A stretch of 64,000 bases of DNA from Polaromonas glacialis (GTDB lineage: Bacteria > Pseudomonadota > Gammaproteobacteria > Burkholderiales > Burkholderiaceae_C), in assembly GCF_000709345.1 (NCBI RefSeq), contig NZ_KL448324.1, forward strand, positions 277,198 through 341,197, written 5' to 3'. The notes below the pieces were generated by a model, which worked only from the letters and a program-made list of their open reading frames with translations, was not told the DNA's origin and did not search any database. The position numbers and the translations under genes are program-made. Every line of letters starts with the position of its first letter. Position 1 is the stretch's first letter. Shown here one piece after another: positions 51,172-59,585 of the stretch.

Positions 51172-51933
51172 TCAGAACTGGCGCCGCAGCGCACCTGCCG
51201 CCAGCAGCTCCTCAATTGCAGGGGGCAGGCCACGATTTGGTTTTGTGGGCGGCGGCGCGAAACTGCCGCGCCGGGTCTGGCTCAACTGCATTGCAACCAG
51301 CGATTCGGCATGGCGCACTGCACTCGACACGCCATCGACGACAGGTACCGGTAACTGATCATGGAGTGCGCGGGCCAAGCCTGCAAGCGGTGCACCGGCG
51401 AGCACAATAACGTCAGCGCCATCCTCGTCGACTGCACGCTCGGCCAGAGCCTTTAGGGCTTGCTCGTGTTCGCTCTGAATATCCCCGATGCTGGACAGTG
51501 GGCGATCCAGCGCACGAATACTGGCCAGCCGGGAGCTGAAGCCGTACGCCGTGATCACCTCGCGGTACCAGGCCTGAATCCGCTGCGAAATAGCGATCAC
51601 CGAGATCCGGTTACCCAGCAGGTGGGCGCTGGCCAGCGCCGCTTCGGTTAGCCCGGTCACGGGCACCGGCAAGACCTCTCGCAGGCCACTCAGTCCGGGG
51701 TCGCCGAAGGCGGCCACCACCACCACGTCGAAACGCGCATGATGTTCAGCCGCCAGTTGCGCCGTGGCATAGGCCCCGATCAATGATTCAAAACGGGTCT
51801 CGATATAGGCCACACCGAAGGGCGCGGTCAGGACCTCGATCTCTGTCCCTGGTGAGGCGCTGCGCTGTGCCTCAACGCGGATCAAGTCGGACACCGTGTC
51901 TGAAATATTGGGGTTGATTAGCAGCAGCTTCAT
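51172..51933 (-). CDS. Hydantoin-racemase homologue without any cysteine
   Basis: A 253-residue member of the hydantoin/allantoin-racemase group by its start INPNISD and the stretch VAAFGDPGLSGLRE. Both catalytic cysteines are missing. The first is Ala75 (AAFGDPG) and the second is Gly180 in VLAGAPLAGL, where active enzymes have GC. The protein contains no cysteine anywhere. The fold looks complete, so it is a specialised relative rather than a wreck. It overlaps the hydantoinase-type gene by 4 bases, so the two are co-translated. It may be an isomerase with another mechanism or a helper of the hydrolase. Confidence 0.8.
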   Translation of the reverse strand: MKLLLINPNISDTVSDLIRVEAQRSASPGTEIEVLTAPFGVAYIETRFESLIGAYATAQLAAEHHARFDVVVVAAFGDPGLSGLREVLPVPVTGLTEAALASAHLLGNRISVIAISQRIQAWYREVITAYGFSSRLASIRALDRPLSSIGDIQSEHEQALKALAERAVDEDGADVIVLAGAPLAGLARALHDQLPVPVVDGVSSAVRHAESLVAMQLSQTRRGSFAPPPTKPNRGLPPAIEELLAAGALRRQF

Positions 51934-53363
51934 GACGACCCTTCCGACTTCCTAGGCATCAGTGTGGGCAGGCCGCACGCCAGAAATCGACCCCGGCCCT
52001 GGCGCGGATGGAAGCCCTGTTCATCCCAGACCACTTCTCCGTGCGCCAAGGTAACGGCTGGCCACGCCTTGAGTGACATGCCTTCGTAAGGTGTGTAGTC
52101 CACGTTATGGTGAAGTTGGGCGTTTTTCAATGTCAGCGGGCGTTCATCCCAGATCACCAAGTCGGCATCGCTGCCGACGGCTATCGTGCCCTTGCGCGGA
52201 TGCAACCCATATGCCTTGGCGGGGTTGGTGGCCGTCAGCTCGACGAAGCGATTGAGCGTGATGCGCCCGCCGAGTACGCCTTCGGAATAAAGTAACGCCA
52301 TGCGAGTCTCAATGCCCGGAATGCCATTGGGAATATGGCGAAATATCACTTCCTCGCCGCCCGGTTTCTTCCCTTCGGGCGAATCGAAGTTGAACGGCGC
52401 GTGATCGGAAGAAAAGATGGTGAACAGCCCATCAGCCAACCCTTGCCAGATCACTTCCTGATTGCGCTTGTCGCGCGGCGGCGGGCTGCAGACACAGCGC
52501 GCACCCATGTAGCTGTTGTCGAGCCCCAAGTCTTCGGCGCTGAGAAACAGGTACTGTGGGCAGGTTTCAGCGAACACATTAAGGCCATGGCTGCGCGCCC
52601 AGCGAATCTGGTCGACCGCTTCCCGTCCCGAGACATGCACGATAAGGACCGGCACATCAACCAACTCAGCCAGCGCAATGGCGCGTTGGGTGGCTTCCCG
52701 TTCTACCAACATGGGTCGGCTTTGGGCATGAAAGCGGGGCGCAGTGCGGCCGGCGGCTTCAAGTCTTTTCGTCAGCCATTCGATGCAATCGGCGTTCTCT
52801 GCATGAACCATGGCCATGGCGCCGTGTTTTCTTGCCACATCGAACACGTCGAGCATTTGCCCATCGTCAAGCTTCAGGTCGTCGTAAGTCATGTATATCT
52901 TGAACGACGTGTAGCCTTCGGCGATCAGTTCGGGCAGTTCCTTATTGAGCACCTGCGGGGTCGGATCGCTCACGATCAAGTGGAAGGCATAGTCCACATG
53001 GGCGCGACCGTTGGCACGGCGGTGGTAATCATCCACTGCCGCACGCAGCGACTGGCCTTTTTCCTGGGCCGCAAAGGGAATTACGGTGGTGGTTCCGCCG
53101 CAGGCGGCAGCACGCGTGCCGCTGTCGAAATCATCGGCCATGCGCGCCGGCGGCTCCATCGGCTGGTCCAGATGGCAATGCGCATCCACGCCCCCAGGCG
53201 TGACAACGCGACCTGCGGCATCGATTTCGCGCACACCGGGCACCAAAGAGGCGCCAAGTTGCACGATGCGCCCGTCACGGATGCCGATGTCGGCTGAATA
53301 GGTGTCGCTCGCCGTTGCAATCAAGGCATTGCGCACAACAAGGTCAAATGCGGGCTGATTCAC
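51930..53363 (-). CDS. Dihydropyrimidinase / hydantoinase (cyclic amidohydrolase)
   Basis: A 477-residue cyclic amidohydrolase that opens five- or six-membered cyclic ureides to carbamoyl amino acids. The metal motif is VDAHCHLDQP (His62, His64), the carbamylated Lys155 lies in SFKIYMTY, and further ligands occur in MVHAENADC, VHVSGREA and SSDHAPF. I chose the GTG at 53363 because AGGGAG lies 7 bases upstream and the frame before it is Cys-rich and unlike the family. It is the first gene of the 13-kb operon, so it probably defines the pathway's first intracellular step. Confidence 0.9.
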   Translation of the reverse strand: MNQPAFDLVVRNALIATASDTYSADIGIRDGRIVQLGASLVPGVREIDAAGRVVTPGGVDAHCHLDQPMEPPARMADDFDSGTRAAACGGTTTVIPFAAQEKGQSLRAAVDDYHRRANGRAHVDYAFHLIVSDPTPQVLNKELPELIAEGYTSFKIYMTYDDLKLDDGQMLDVFDVARKHGAMAMVHAENADCIEWLTKRLEAAGRTAPRFHAQSRPMLVEREATQRAIALAELVDVPVLIVHVSGREAVDQIRWARSHGLNVFAETCPQYLFLSAEDLGLDNSYMGARCVCSPPPRDKRNQEVIWQGLADGLFTIFSSDHAPFNFDSPEGKKPGGEEVIFRHIPNGIPGIETRMALLYSEGVLGGRITLNRFVELTATNPAKAYGLHPRKGTIAVGSDADLVIWDERPLTLKNAQLHHNVDYTPYEGMSLKAWPAVTLAHGEVVWDEQGFHPRQGRGRFLACGLPTLMPRKSEGSS

Positions 53364-53540
53364 GAATATGCTCCCTGTGCACCACATTGCGGCATAAGTG
53401 TCGAATCTGGTGCAGACAGTGCTGCACACGATGAATATTTACGATAGTTATGACGTGTTGTGTTTTTCATATTCGGTATGAGACCTCTGTAAGCAAATTA
53501 CGGGCCTGTTTGGCTTGTGCCGACAGGCGATTTAAGAAAC

Positions 53541-53598
53541 TATATGTTGACAATAGACGTTAAATATAGGTGTTTACACTAATGTTGACAATATTAGT
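53541..53598. promoter_or_regulatory. Repeated ATGTTGACAATA sites, candidate operators of the second GntR
   Basis: Within the 600-base region between the hydantoinase and GntR genes, ATGTTGACAATA occurs at 53544-53555 and 53582-53593, 38 bases apart. The second copy is flanked by the inverted arms ACTAAT (53578-53583) and ATTAGT (53593-53598). The region is strongly AT-rich and otherwise holds no gene. The spacing and position suit a regulator acting on the divergent promoters. Confidence 0.5.
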
Positions 53599-53966
53599 AC
53601 TTAATGTTTTAGTGATGTACGCAGCTTTTTCTGATTTTTCAACAACGTAAAAAGGGCGATTTCATTCAATCTCTAATCGGTTATTCGCTGAACTTTTTGA
53701 ATCAAAGAGCAGGGCGATATGCCAATCCCGCGTGCATCAATGCCTTGAGTCTTTCGCGACCCACTGATGGTGGATTCCTGGTCGTGTCGAGTGGGGCTCG
53801 CTATTCGTAGTTAGTGGTAACACATGAAACGAACGTCTGACCTGCTGGCTAAAATGGCATGCCCCTTGCACTTCTACGGCGACTCGTAGTCGACGAGCAA
53901 GCGTGTCGGCAAACCTGCCGACAATGCGGCTCCCATGGCTGCGTTGCCACAACTGAGAAAGTACCT

Positions 53967-54686
53967 ATGTCTCCCCCTGCCCGCAAAACAACCCCCGAGG
54001 TTCGTCTTGAGCGTGAAACGGCGAATGATGAGATTTACGAGAGAATTTACGTCGCCATCGTTGAGCATCGCTTGCATCCGGGTACCAAGCTTGGCGAAGA
54101 CCGGCTGGCGAACATCTTCGGCGTCAGCCGGGCGCGCATACGCGAAGTCTTGGCACGCCTGGCGCATGAGCAGATCGTCAATCTGTTCCCGCAACGAGGT
54201 GCCTTTGTTGCCAAGCCAACGCCCGAGCAAGCCATGGATGTCTTCGAGGCGCGGCGTCTGATCGAGCCCGCCCTGCTACGCCGCCTGATTCACACGCTGA
54301 CGTCGGAAAAGGTGGCTCGCCTGCGGCAGCATCAGGAACTGGAAATCGATGCCCGGCGGCGCGACGACAAGCATGCGGTCGTGAGGCTCTCCGGCGAGTT
54401 TCACCAGTTGCTCGGTGTGTTGGCCGGAAATACGGCACTGGCGCGCAGCATACGGGAACTGTCCATGTTGACCTGCCTGATTATTGTGCTGTATGACGCG
54501 CCAACCGCATCGAGTTGCCTCGTCGACGAACACTCTGCCATTGTGGATGCCATTGCCAAACGCGATGCCGCACGAGCCGAGCAACTGATGCTGGGGCACC
54601 TCGACCATATTGAGAAAAGTCTCAAACTCGACAGTTCGACGGAAGAAGTGGACTTGGAAGCCGTGTTGGGTCTCCAAATTCGATGA
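53967..54686 (+). CDS. GntR-family transcriptional regulator (FCD subfamily), second copy
   Basis: A 239-residue regulator with a winged HTH (NDEIYERIYVAIVEHRLHPG, then EDRLANIFGVSRARIREVLA) and an FCD ligand domain (RLSGEFHQLLGVLAGNTALA, LVDEHSAIVDAIAKRD). I start at the ATG at 53967, giving MSPPARKTTPEVRLE. The longer frame adds an unlikely Cys-rich N-terminus. It is divergent from the 13-kb hydantoinase-TRAP operon and probably its repressor. Its sequence pattern is close to the GntR protein at 38 kb, so the two operons may have arisen from a related parental system. Confidence 0.87.
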   Translation: MSPPARKTTPEVRLERETANDEIYERIYVAIVEHRLHPGTKLGEDRLANIFGVSRARIREVLARLAHEQIVNLFPQRGAFVAKPTPEQAMDVFEARRLIEPALLRRLIHTLTSEKVARLRQHQELEIDARRRDDKHAVVRLSGEFHQLLGVLAGNTALARSIRELSMLTCLIIVLYDAPTASSCLVDEHSAIVDAIAKRDAARAEQLMLGHLDHIEKSLKLDSSTEEVDLEAVLGLQIR

Positions 54687-54880
54687 CCCACAAAGAGGCC
54701 AGGCCATCTTTGAAGCGGAGGTGGCACATCCCGGCGCATGCCTGCATGAACGGGGCGATGCATGCCCCGTTCATGACGGGGCAACCCAAAATTGGGTATC
54801 ACAGCGGCTACCACTGTGGCATCAGAAGCGATAGCCATGCCTTTGTCAAAAAATCCGAAATTAATAAAAGAGGATTAGCT

Positions 54881-54918
54881 ATGGCCAACAATTGTGTTGA
54901 CACTTATGTTGACTTTTT
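54881..54918 (+). promoter_or_regulatory. Possible promoter split by the IS66-type insertion
   Basis: TTGACA at 54897-54902 lies within the palindromic-looking GTGTTGACAC. If the IS at 54919-56419 and one copy of its target duplication are removed, TATACT (56430-56435) falls 18 bases downstream, making a good -35/-10 pair aimed at the genes to the right. A further TGTTGAC follows at 54907-54913, resembling the repeats in the GntR divergent region. A short ATG frame at 54881 is probably not a gene. Confidence 0.4.
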
Positions 54919-56419
54919 GTGACTGTTCAGCCCTCCTGAATTGCAGCCCAAGGGGTTTATGTCAAACTTGAAGCCGTGCAAGAACCAGACGCTACTGCCG
55001 ACCTGACGCTCCAGGCCATGAACGAGAAAGCCCAAGCGCTGCAAGGGCAAGTGCAGGCGCTCACGAGCGAAGTCGAAAGACTGCGTTTGCGCATCAAGGA
55101 GCTCGAAGGCCAGGCATCGAAGAACAGCAAGAACTCGAGCAAGCCGCCATCTTCGGACGGCTTGAAAAAGACGACCTCGCTGCGCGTGGCCTCGGGCAGG
55201 AAGCCGGGCGGTCAGGCCGGGCACGCGGGCAAGACGTTGGAGCAAACAGACAGGCCAGACATCGTCATCCGGCATGCGCTGCCCGAGCGCTGCGATGCCT
55301 GCCAGGCGACGCTGTCCAATAGTGATGCGCAAGTTCACCGGCGCGGCCAGGTGTTTGACATCCCGGCCGTGCGTTTTGAGGTGGTGGAGTTCCAGACGCT
55401 GCAACTGCGCTGCCCGTGCGGCAAGCTCCACGAGAACGAGTTTGCGCCCGAAGTGTGTGAAGTCGCGCAATACGGCCCGAACGTGCGGGCGCTGGCGGTG
55501 CACCTGACGCAGGGCCAGTTGCTGCCTTTCGCGCGGGCGGGCGAACTCATCAAGGACCTGTATGGACTGGACATCTCGCCGGCCACGCTGGTGCAGTGGG
55601 TGCACGAGGCCGCGCAGGCGCTGGTGCCCACGGTGCAGGCCATCGTGCAAAGCGTGCAGGCCGCAGCGGTGGTGCATGTCGATGAATCGGGCCTGCGCGT
55701 AGCGTCTTGCCTGCAGTGGCTGCATACGGCCGCCACGGCCACCCACACTTGGTACGGCGTGCATCCCAAGCGGGGCATGCAAGCAATAGCCGACCATGGG
55801 GTGCTGCCCAACTACGCGGGCACGCTGGTGCACGACTGCTGGGCGCCCTACTGGAGCCTGGAGTGCGCGCACTCGCTGTGCGGCGCACACTTACTGCGCG
55901 AGCTGATTTATCAAAAAGAGACCACTGCGCAAGCGTGGCCCCAGGGCCTTATCGAGTTGTTGCTGGCCGCTGACCAAGCCTGCAAGGCGGCGCGTCAGAC
56001 CGATACGGCACTACAGGCTGTGCAGGTCGAGGTCTTTGCCAGCCAATACCGCGCCTTGGTGCAGGAAGGCCAGGCGCAAAACCTGCCAGCGGCCAAGGCG
56101 CTAGGACAACGTGGCCGGGCCAAGCAGTCAGGTGCCTTCAACCTGCTGCGCCGGCTGTTGGAGCGAGAGCAGGAGGTACTGCGCTTCATGCGCGATTTGG
56201 GTGTGCCCTTTACCAACAACCTGGCCGAGCGCGCCATTCGCATGCCAAAGGTCAAGCAGAGAATTTCAGGCTGCTTTCGTACCTTGCCGGGCGCGCAGAA
56301 TTTCTGCACCATCCGCTCCTATCTGGACACCGCGCGCAAGCAAGGCTTTGGCATGCTTCACGCCATGCGCGCCGTCTTCTCGGGACAGGCCCTGGCGCTC
56401 GCGTAGGCTGAACAGTCAC
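54919..56419 (+). mobile_element. IS66-family single-ORF element (ISBst12-like) with 8-bp target duplication
   Basis: A 1,501-base element with inverted ends GTGACTGTTCAGCC (from 54919) and GGCTGAACAGTCAC (ending at 56419). The 8-base target duplication GACTTTTT is present at 54911-54918 and 56420-56427. It encodes one transposase and lacks tnpA/tnpB, as in the ISBst12 subgroup. The exact duplication and intact gene suggest a recent insertion. Confidence 0.9.
54976..56406 (+). CDS. IS66-family transposase (ISBst12 subgroup)
   Basis: A 476-residue DDE transposase. An N-terminal coiled coil (QALQGQVQALTSEVERLRLR) leads to the IS66 motif SKNSSKPPSSDG. The zinc-binding part has CDACQATL and the conserved CPCGK. 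The core shows VVHVDESGLRV (Asp), LVHDCWAPYW (Asp) and NNLAERAIRMPKVKQRISG (Glu). I use the GTG at 54976, as there is no in-frame ATG close by; the exact start is uncertain. The frame is intact. Confidence 0.88.
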   Translation: MQEPDATADLTLQAMNEKAQALQGQVQALTSEVERLRLRIKELEGQASKNSKNSSKPPSSDGLKKTTSLRVASGRKPGGQAGHAGKTLEQTDRPDIVIRHALPERCDACQATLSNSDAQVHRRGQVFDIPAVRFEVVEFQTLQLRCPCGKLHENEFAPEVCEVAQYGPNVRALAVHLTQGQLLPFARAGELIKDLYGLDISPATLVQWVHEAAQALVPTVQAIVQSVQAAAVVHVDESGLRVASCLQWLHTAATATHTWYGVHPKRGMQAIADHGVLPNYAGTLVHDCWAPYWSLECAHSLCGAHLLRELIYQKETTAQAWPQGLIELLLAADQACKAARQTDTALQAVQVEVFASQYRALVQEGQAQNLPAAKALGQRGRAKQSGAFNLLRRLLEREQEVLRFMRDLGVPFTNNLAERAIRMPKVKQRISGCFRTLPGAQNFCTIRSYLDTARKQGFGMLHAMRAVFSGQALALA

Positions 56420-56599
56420 GACTTTTTTATATACTCCAGAAATGTTGTCGAAAGCTACAAATCTGGTCAGTCAACGCTTTCACAACAGCAGACTGGGCCG
56501 GGACTTACTGATCGTTTTGACAGACGTTCCGGAATGCAACACCTACCAAAGAGACCTTCCTCATAACTGTGTCAGCCGCCGTTGTCGACTTGGTCGGCG

Positions 56600-56780
56600 G
56601 CGTTGGCGGTCTGTCAAACTGGCAGTCGGGTTATTGACTGAATGCACGTTCACCGTGCTGGCAGGCGTCGCCTCATTCTTTTGTCTGACCGACCATCCCA
56701 AGGATGCGAAATGGCTGACGGCACGGGAGAAGCGACTCGTCGCACACGCACTGCCACAAGACCACAAGGCATCCATCTGA
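56600..56780 (+). pseudogene. MFS transporter fragment (ACS/phthalate-permease type)
   Basis: A stretch of about 50 codons translates as FTVLAGVASFFCLTDHPKDA followed by KWLTAREKRLVAHALPQDHK. This matches the segment between helix 6 and the central loop of ACS-family permeases; the intact permease at 62.6-63.9 kb has the similar SVIAGIATYFYLTDKPEQA and HWLTERERNLVHADLARD. Everything before and after is missing. It is a relic of a transporter gene lost before or through the IS insertion upstream. Confidence 0.65.
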
Positions 56781-56790
56781 AAGCAAACTC

Positions 56791-57510
56791 ATGACCAATC
56801 GAAAACTTATTGGCGTGCTAACGCCTTCTTCCAACACGGCGCTGGAGCCCCTCACAAGCGCCATGGTCAATAGCTTGCCAGGCGTCTCGGCACACTTCTC
56901 ACGCTTCACCGTGACTGAAATTTCGATGCGTGACCAGTCGCTCGGTCAATTTGATGACAGCAAGATCCTGGAAGCGGCCCGTTTGTTGGCCGATGCCCAT
57001 GTCGATGTCATCTGCTGGAGCGGAACCTCGGCCAGTTGGCTCGGATTCGAGAAAGACGAGGCGCTGTGTGCACGCATCACGGAAGTGACCGGCATCCCGG
57101 CGACCACCTCGGTGCTTGCGCTCAACGAATTGCTGGCGGCGCAGGGCGCAAGCACAATGGGCTTGGTCTCGCCCTATGTCGCGGAGGTGCAGCAGAGAAT
57201 TGTTGCTAACTACGCCAGATTGGGCATTGACTGCATCGCCGAGCAGCACCTTGATCTCACCGTCAATTTCGCCTTCAGCGAAGTACCACCCGACACGCTG
57301 CGGCGCATGCTGCGTGAAGTTGCTAAACAAGGTCCTGATGCCATCACCATCATGTGCACCAACCTGCACGGCGCCCAATTGGTGGACCTGATGGAACAGG
57401 AACTGGGTATTCCCATCTATGACTCAGTTGCCACGGTGGTCTGGAAGGCGCTCAAGAGCGTTGGCGTTGAATCACACGCACTCAAGGGCTGGGGCCGTCT
57501 GTTTATATAA
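56791..57510 (+). CDS. Arylmalonate-decarboxylase / maleate-isomerase-like protein
   Basis: A 239-residue member of the Asp/Glu racemase superfamily, maleate cis-trans isomerase/arylmalonate decarboxylase branch. GVLTPSSNTALEP is the family N-terminus. At the first active-site position it has SGTSASWLG (Gly78-Thr79-Ser80), where maleate isomerases have a cysteine. At the second it keeps Cys189 in IMCTNLHGAQ. One cysteine plus GTS is the arrangement of arylmalonate decarboxylase, so decarboxylation or another one-cysteine reaction is more likely than cis-trans isomerisation. It stands alone, 10 bases after an MFS remnant. Confidence 0.78.
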   Translation: MTNRKLIGVLTPSSNTALEPLTSAMVNSLPGVSAHFSRFTVTEISMRDQSLGQFDDSKILEAARLLADAHVDVICWSGTSASWLGFEKDEALCARITEVTGIPATTSVLALNELLAAQGASTMGLVSPYVAEVQQRIVANYARLGIDCIAEQHLDLTVNFAFSEVPPDTLRRMLREVAKQGPDAITIMCTNLHGAQLVDLMEQELGIPIYDSVATVVWKALKSVGVESHALKGWGRLFI

Positions 57511-57533
57511 GCGGCTTCGGATCTGAACGCGTT

Positions 57534-57723
57534 TTAGTCGGATGCGACGCCGCAAAGTGTGCGCTGAATCTCGGTAGGCAGCTTGCTATTTGTATATGTC
57601 AACAGCATCTTGGCGCGCTCGACCTCGCGCTTTGCCGCCATCCGCGAACTGGCCAATTCTTTCAACATCACATGATCTTCATCGTCCAGCACCAGTGCTT
57701 CCCTTGTGGTGGGCGTTGCCATC
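57534..57723 (-). pseudogene. IS630-family transposase, N-terminal fragment
   Basis: The minus strand from ATG 57723 encodes about 60 residues (REALVLDDEDHVMLKELASS, then REVERAKMLLTYTN), matching the N-terminal helix-turn-helix region of IS630-family transposases. A stop follows at 57534 and no catalytic domain is present. It lies downstream of the C-terminal end of another IS630 fragment in the same orientation, so it belongs to a second copy or a rearranged one. Confidence 0.65.
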
Positions 57724-57808
57724 CCGAGGGCCGGCCGAGATTTCGAAGGAACCCGGCGGTTTTCACTCAAATCGGTTGATTGAATGAAACGAAATACTAA
57801 GTACAACT

Positions 57809-57966
57809 TCATAACCTCTGTGGGATGTGAATAGCGCCGATGATGGACCGCATCCCATCGGGTCTGCGGCTATAGCGGTCGAAAACTCTCTTGTGACTTC
57901 CAGCCGCGCCTCGATGCAGCTGAACAGTTCGCAGTGGGTGACTTCGCGTTTGAAGTGCCTCCAGAC
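57809..57966 (-). pseudogene. IS630-family transposase, C-terminal piece (left of the IS21 insertion)
   Basis: The minus strand encodes RHFKREVTHCELFSCIEARL and, after a one-base frameshift near 57886, FDRYSRRPDGMRSIIGAIHI ending in TGA at 57809-57811. This is the normal C-terminus of an IS630 transposase. It continues exactly, in frame, the piece to the right of the IS21 element (60458-60660) once the 7-base duplication is removed. The frameshift shows that this gene was already decaying or decayed later. Confidence 0.75.
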
Positions 57967-58091
57967 TGGTTGACGACAATTACCTTGGCCGGTTGACGAC
58001 AACTATGTTGGCCGGGTAGAGGCCTTCGCCGGGCGGGTCCGGGAGGCGGGGCTACCGTTAGACCTTTCGACATTTATCGAAAGTAAGCGGC

Positions 58092-59585
58092 ATGCCCGGC
58101 AAGACCATCACGGACCACCAAGTGCAAAAGTACAAGCAACACCGCAACAAGCTCACCCAAGTCGCGGCCGCCGCCAGAGCCGGCATCAGCGAACGCAGCG
58201 CCCGGCGCATCGAAGGCGCGCCAAGCCTGCCTTCCCAGCGCCCCGCCCGCGACTGGCGCACCCGGCAAGACCCGCTGCAAGCGGTGTGGGACAGCGAGGT
58301 CGTGCCGCTGCTGCAAGCCGATGCCCAGCTCAACGCCGTCACGCTGCTCGAAGAACTTCAGCGCCGCTACCCGGGCCAGTGGGACACCAGCGTGCTGCGC
58401 ACCCTGCAGCGGCGCGTGCGCCAGTGGCGCGCGCAGTTTGGCGCCGAGCGTGAGGTTTACTTTGCCCAGGAGCACCCGCCAGGGCGCCAGGGCCTGTCGG
58501 ACTTCACGGTGGCCGATGGCCTGAACGTGGAGATTGAGGGCTGTGCGTTTCCTCACCGGCTGTACCAGTTTGCGCTGGCCTATTCAGGGTGGCGCCATGC
58601 GACGGTCATCGATTCGGGGGAGAGTTTTATCGCCTTGTCCACCGGGCTGCAGGCCGCACTGTGGGCGCTGGGCGGCGTGCCCGAAGAGCACCGCACCGAC
58701 AGCTTGTCGGCAGCGTTCAACAACCTGGCCGAGCAGGAGTCGCTGACCGGGCGCTACGACGAGCTGTGCCGCCACTACGGGCTGCGCGCGACGCGGTGCA
58801 ACCCTGGCCAGTCCAATGAGAACGGCTCCATCGAATCGCGCCACGACTCTTTGAAGACCGCGCTGGACCAGGCGCTGCGACTGCGCGGCAGCCGCAGCTT
58901 TGACAACCGCAGCGCCTACGAGGCGTTTGTCGCCGCCATCGTGCAGCGCTTGAACACCCGCTGTGCCAAGCTGCTGGCCATCGAGCGCCCCATGCTCAGG
59001 CCCCTGCCGGTGCGCCGCACGGCCGAGTTTGAGGAGATGCCCGCCAGGGTCAGCAAATACGGCATCTTCACCCTCAAGGGTGCGCAATACAGCGCGCCGA
59101 GCCAGCTCATCGGCCACCGCTTGACGGTGCGCCAGTATGCCCAGCACATCGAGTGCTGGCTGGGTGGGCAATGCGTGCTCAGTCGTCCAAGGGCCACGCC
59201 CCAGGACGGACAGCGCCACGGCAGGAGTATCGACTACCGCCATCTGGTGGGCGCCTTGAAACGCAAACCCGGCGCATTCGCCCGCTGGGTGCTGCGCGAC
59301 GCAGCATTCCCGCGCGCGGTGTACCGCCAGACGTGGGAGCGCCTGGCAGCCCAGAGGCCCGAACGCGAAGCGTGCAAGACGATGGTGGGCCTCTTGGTGC
59401 TGGCCGCTGACGGCCATGAAGCACAACTGGCCCAGGAACTCGAGCAGTTGATTGAGCTGAACCAGTTGCCCGACCTGAACGCCTTGACCGCGTTGCTGGC
59501 GCCGCCCAGAAGCGAAGTGCCTGACGTGGCAGTGACGCTGCCCACGCTGGCGTCCTATGACGCGCTGCTGGAGGTGTCAGCATGA
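58092..59585 (+). CDS. istA: IS21-family transposase IstA
   Basis: A 497-residue transposase with an N-terminal HTH (KLTQVAAAARAGISERSARR) and an integrase core. The first Asp lies in GLSDFTVAD, the region HRTDSLSAAFNN carries the second, and NENGSIESRHDSLK has the Glu. A C-terminal beta-rich region and acidic tail follow. The stop overlaps the istB start in ATGA, giving coupled production of the partner ATPase. All motifs appear intact. Confidence 0.92.
   Translation: MPGKTITDHQVQKYKQHRNKLTQVAAAARAGISERSARRIEGAPSLPSQRPARDWRTRQDPLQAVWDSEVVPLLQADAQLNAVTLLEELQRRYPGQWDTSVLRTLQRRVRQWRAQFGAEREVYFAQEHPPGRQGLSDFTVADGLNVEIEGCAFPHRLYQFALAYSGWRHATVIDSGESFIALSTGLQAALWALGGVPEEHRTDSLSAAFNNLAEQESLTGRYDELCRHYGLRATRCNPGQSNENGSIESRHDSLKTALDQALRLRGSRSFDNRSAYEAFVAAIVQRLNTRCAKLLAIERPMLRPLPVRRTAEFEEMPARVSKYGIFTLKGAQYSAPSQLIGHRLTVRQYAQHIECWLGGQCVLSRPRATPQDGQRHGRSIDYRHLVGALKRKPGAFARWVLRDAAFPRAVYRQTWERLAAQRPEREACKTMVGLLVLAADGHEAQLAQELEQLIELNQLPDLNALTALLAPPRSEVPDVAVTLPTLASYDALLEVSA

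Noticed and set aside
54683..54922. Open frame after the second GntR gene
   Set aside because: It has a poor start and an odd composition. It reads into the IS end and loses its frame at the target duplication, so it is probably chance.
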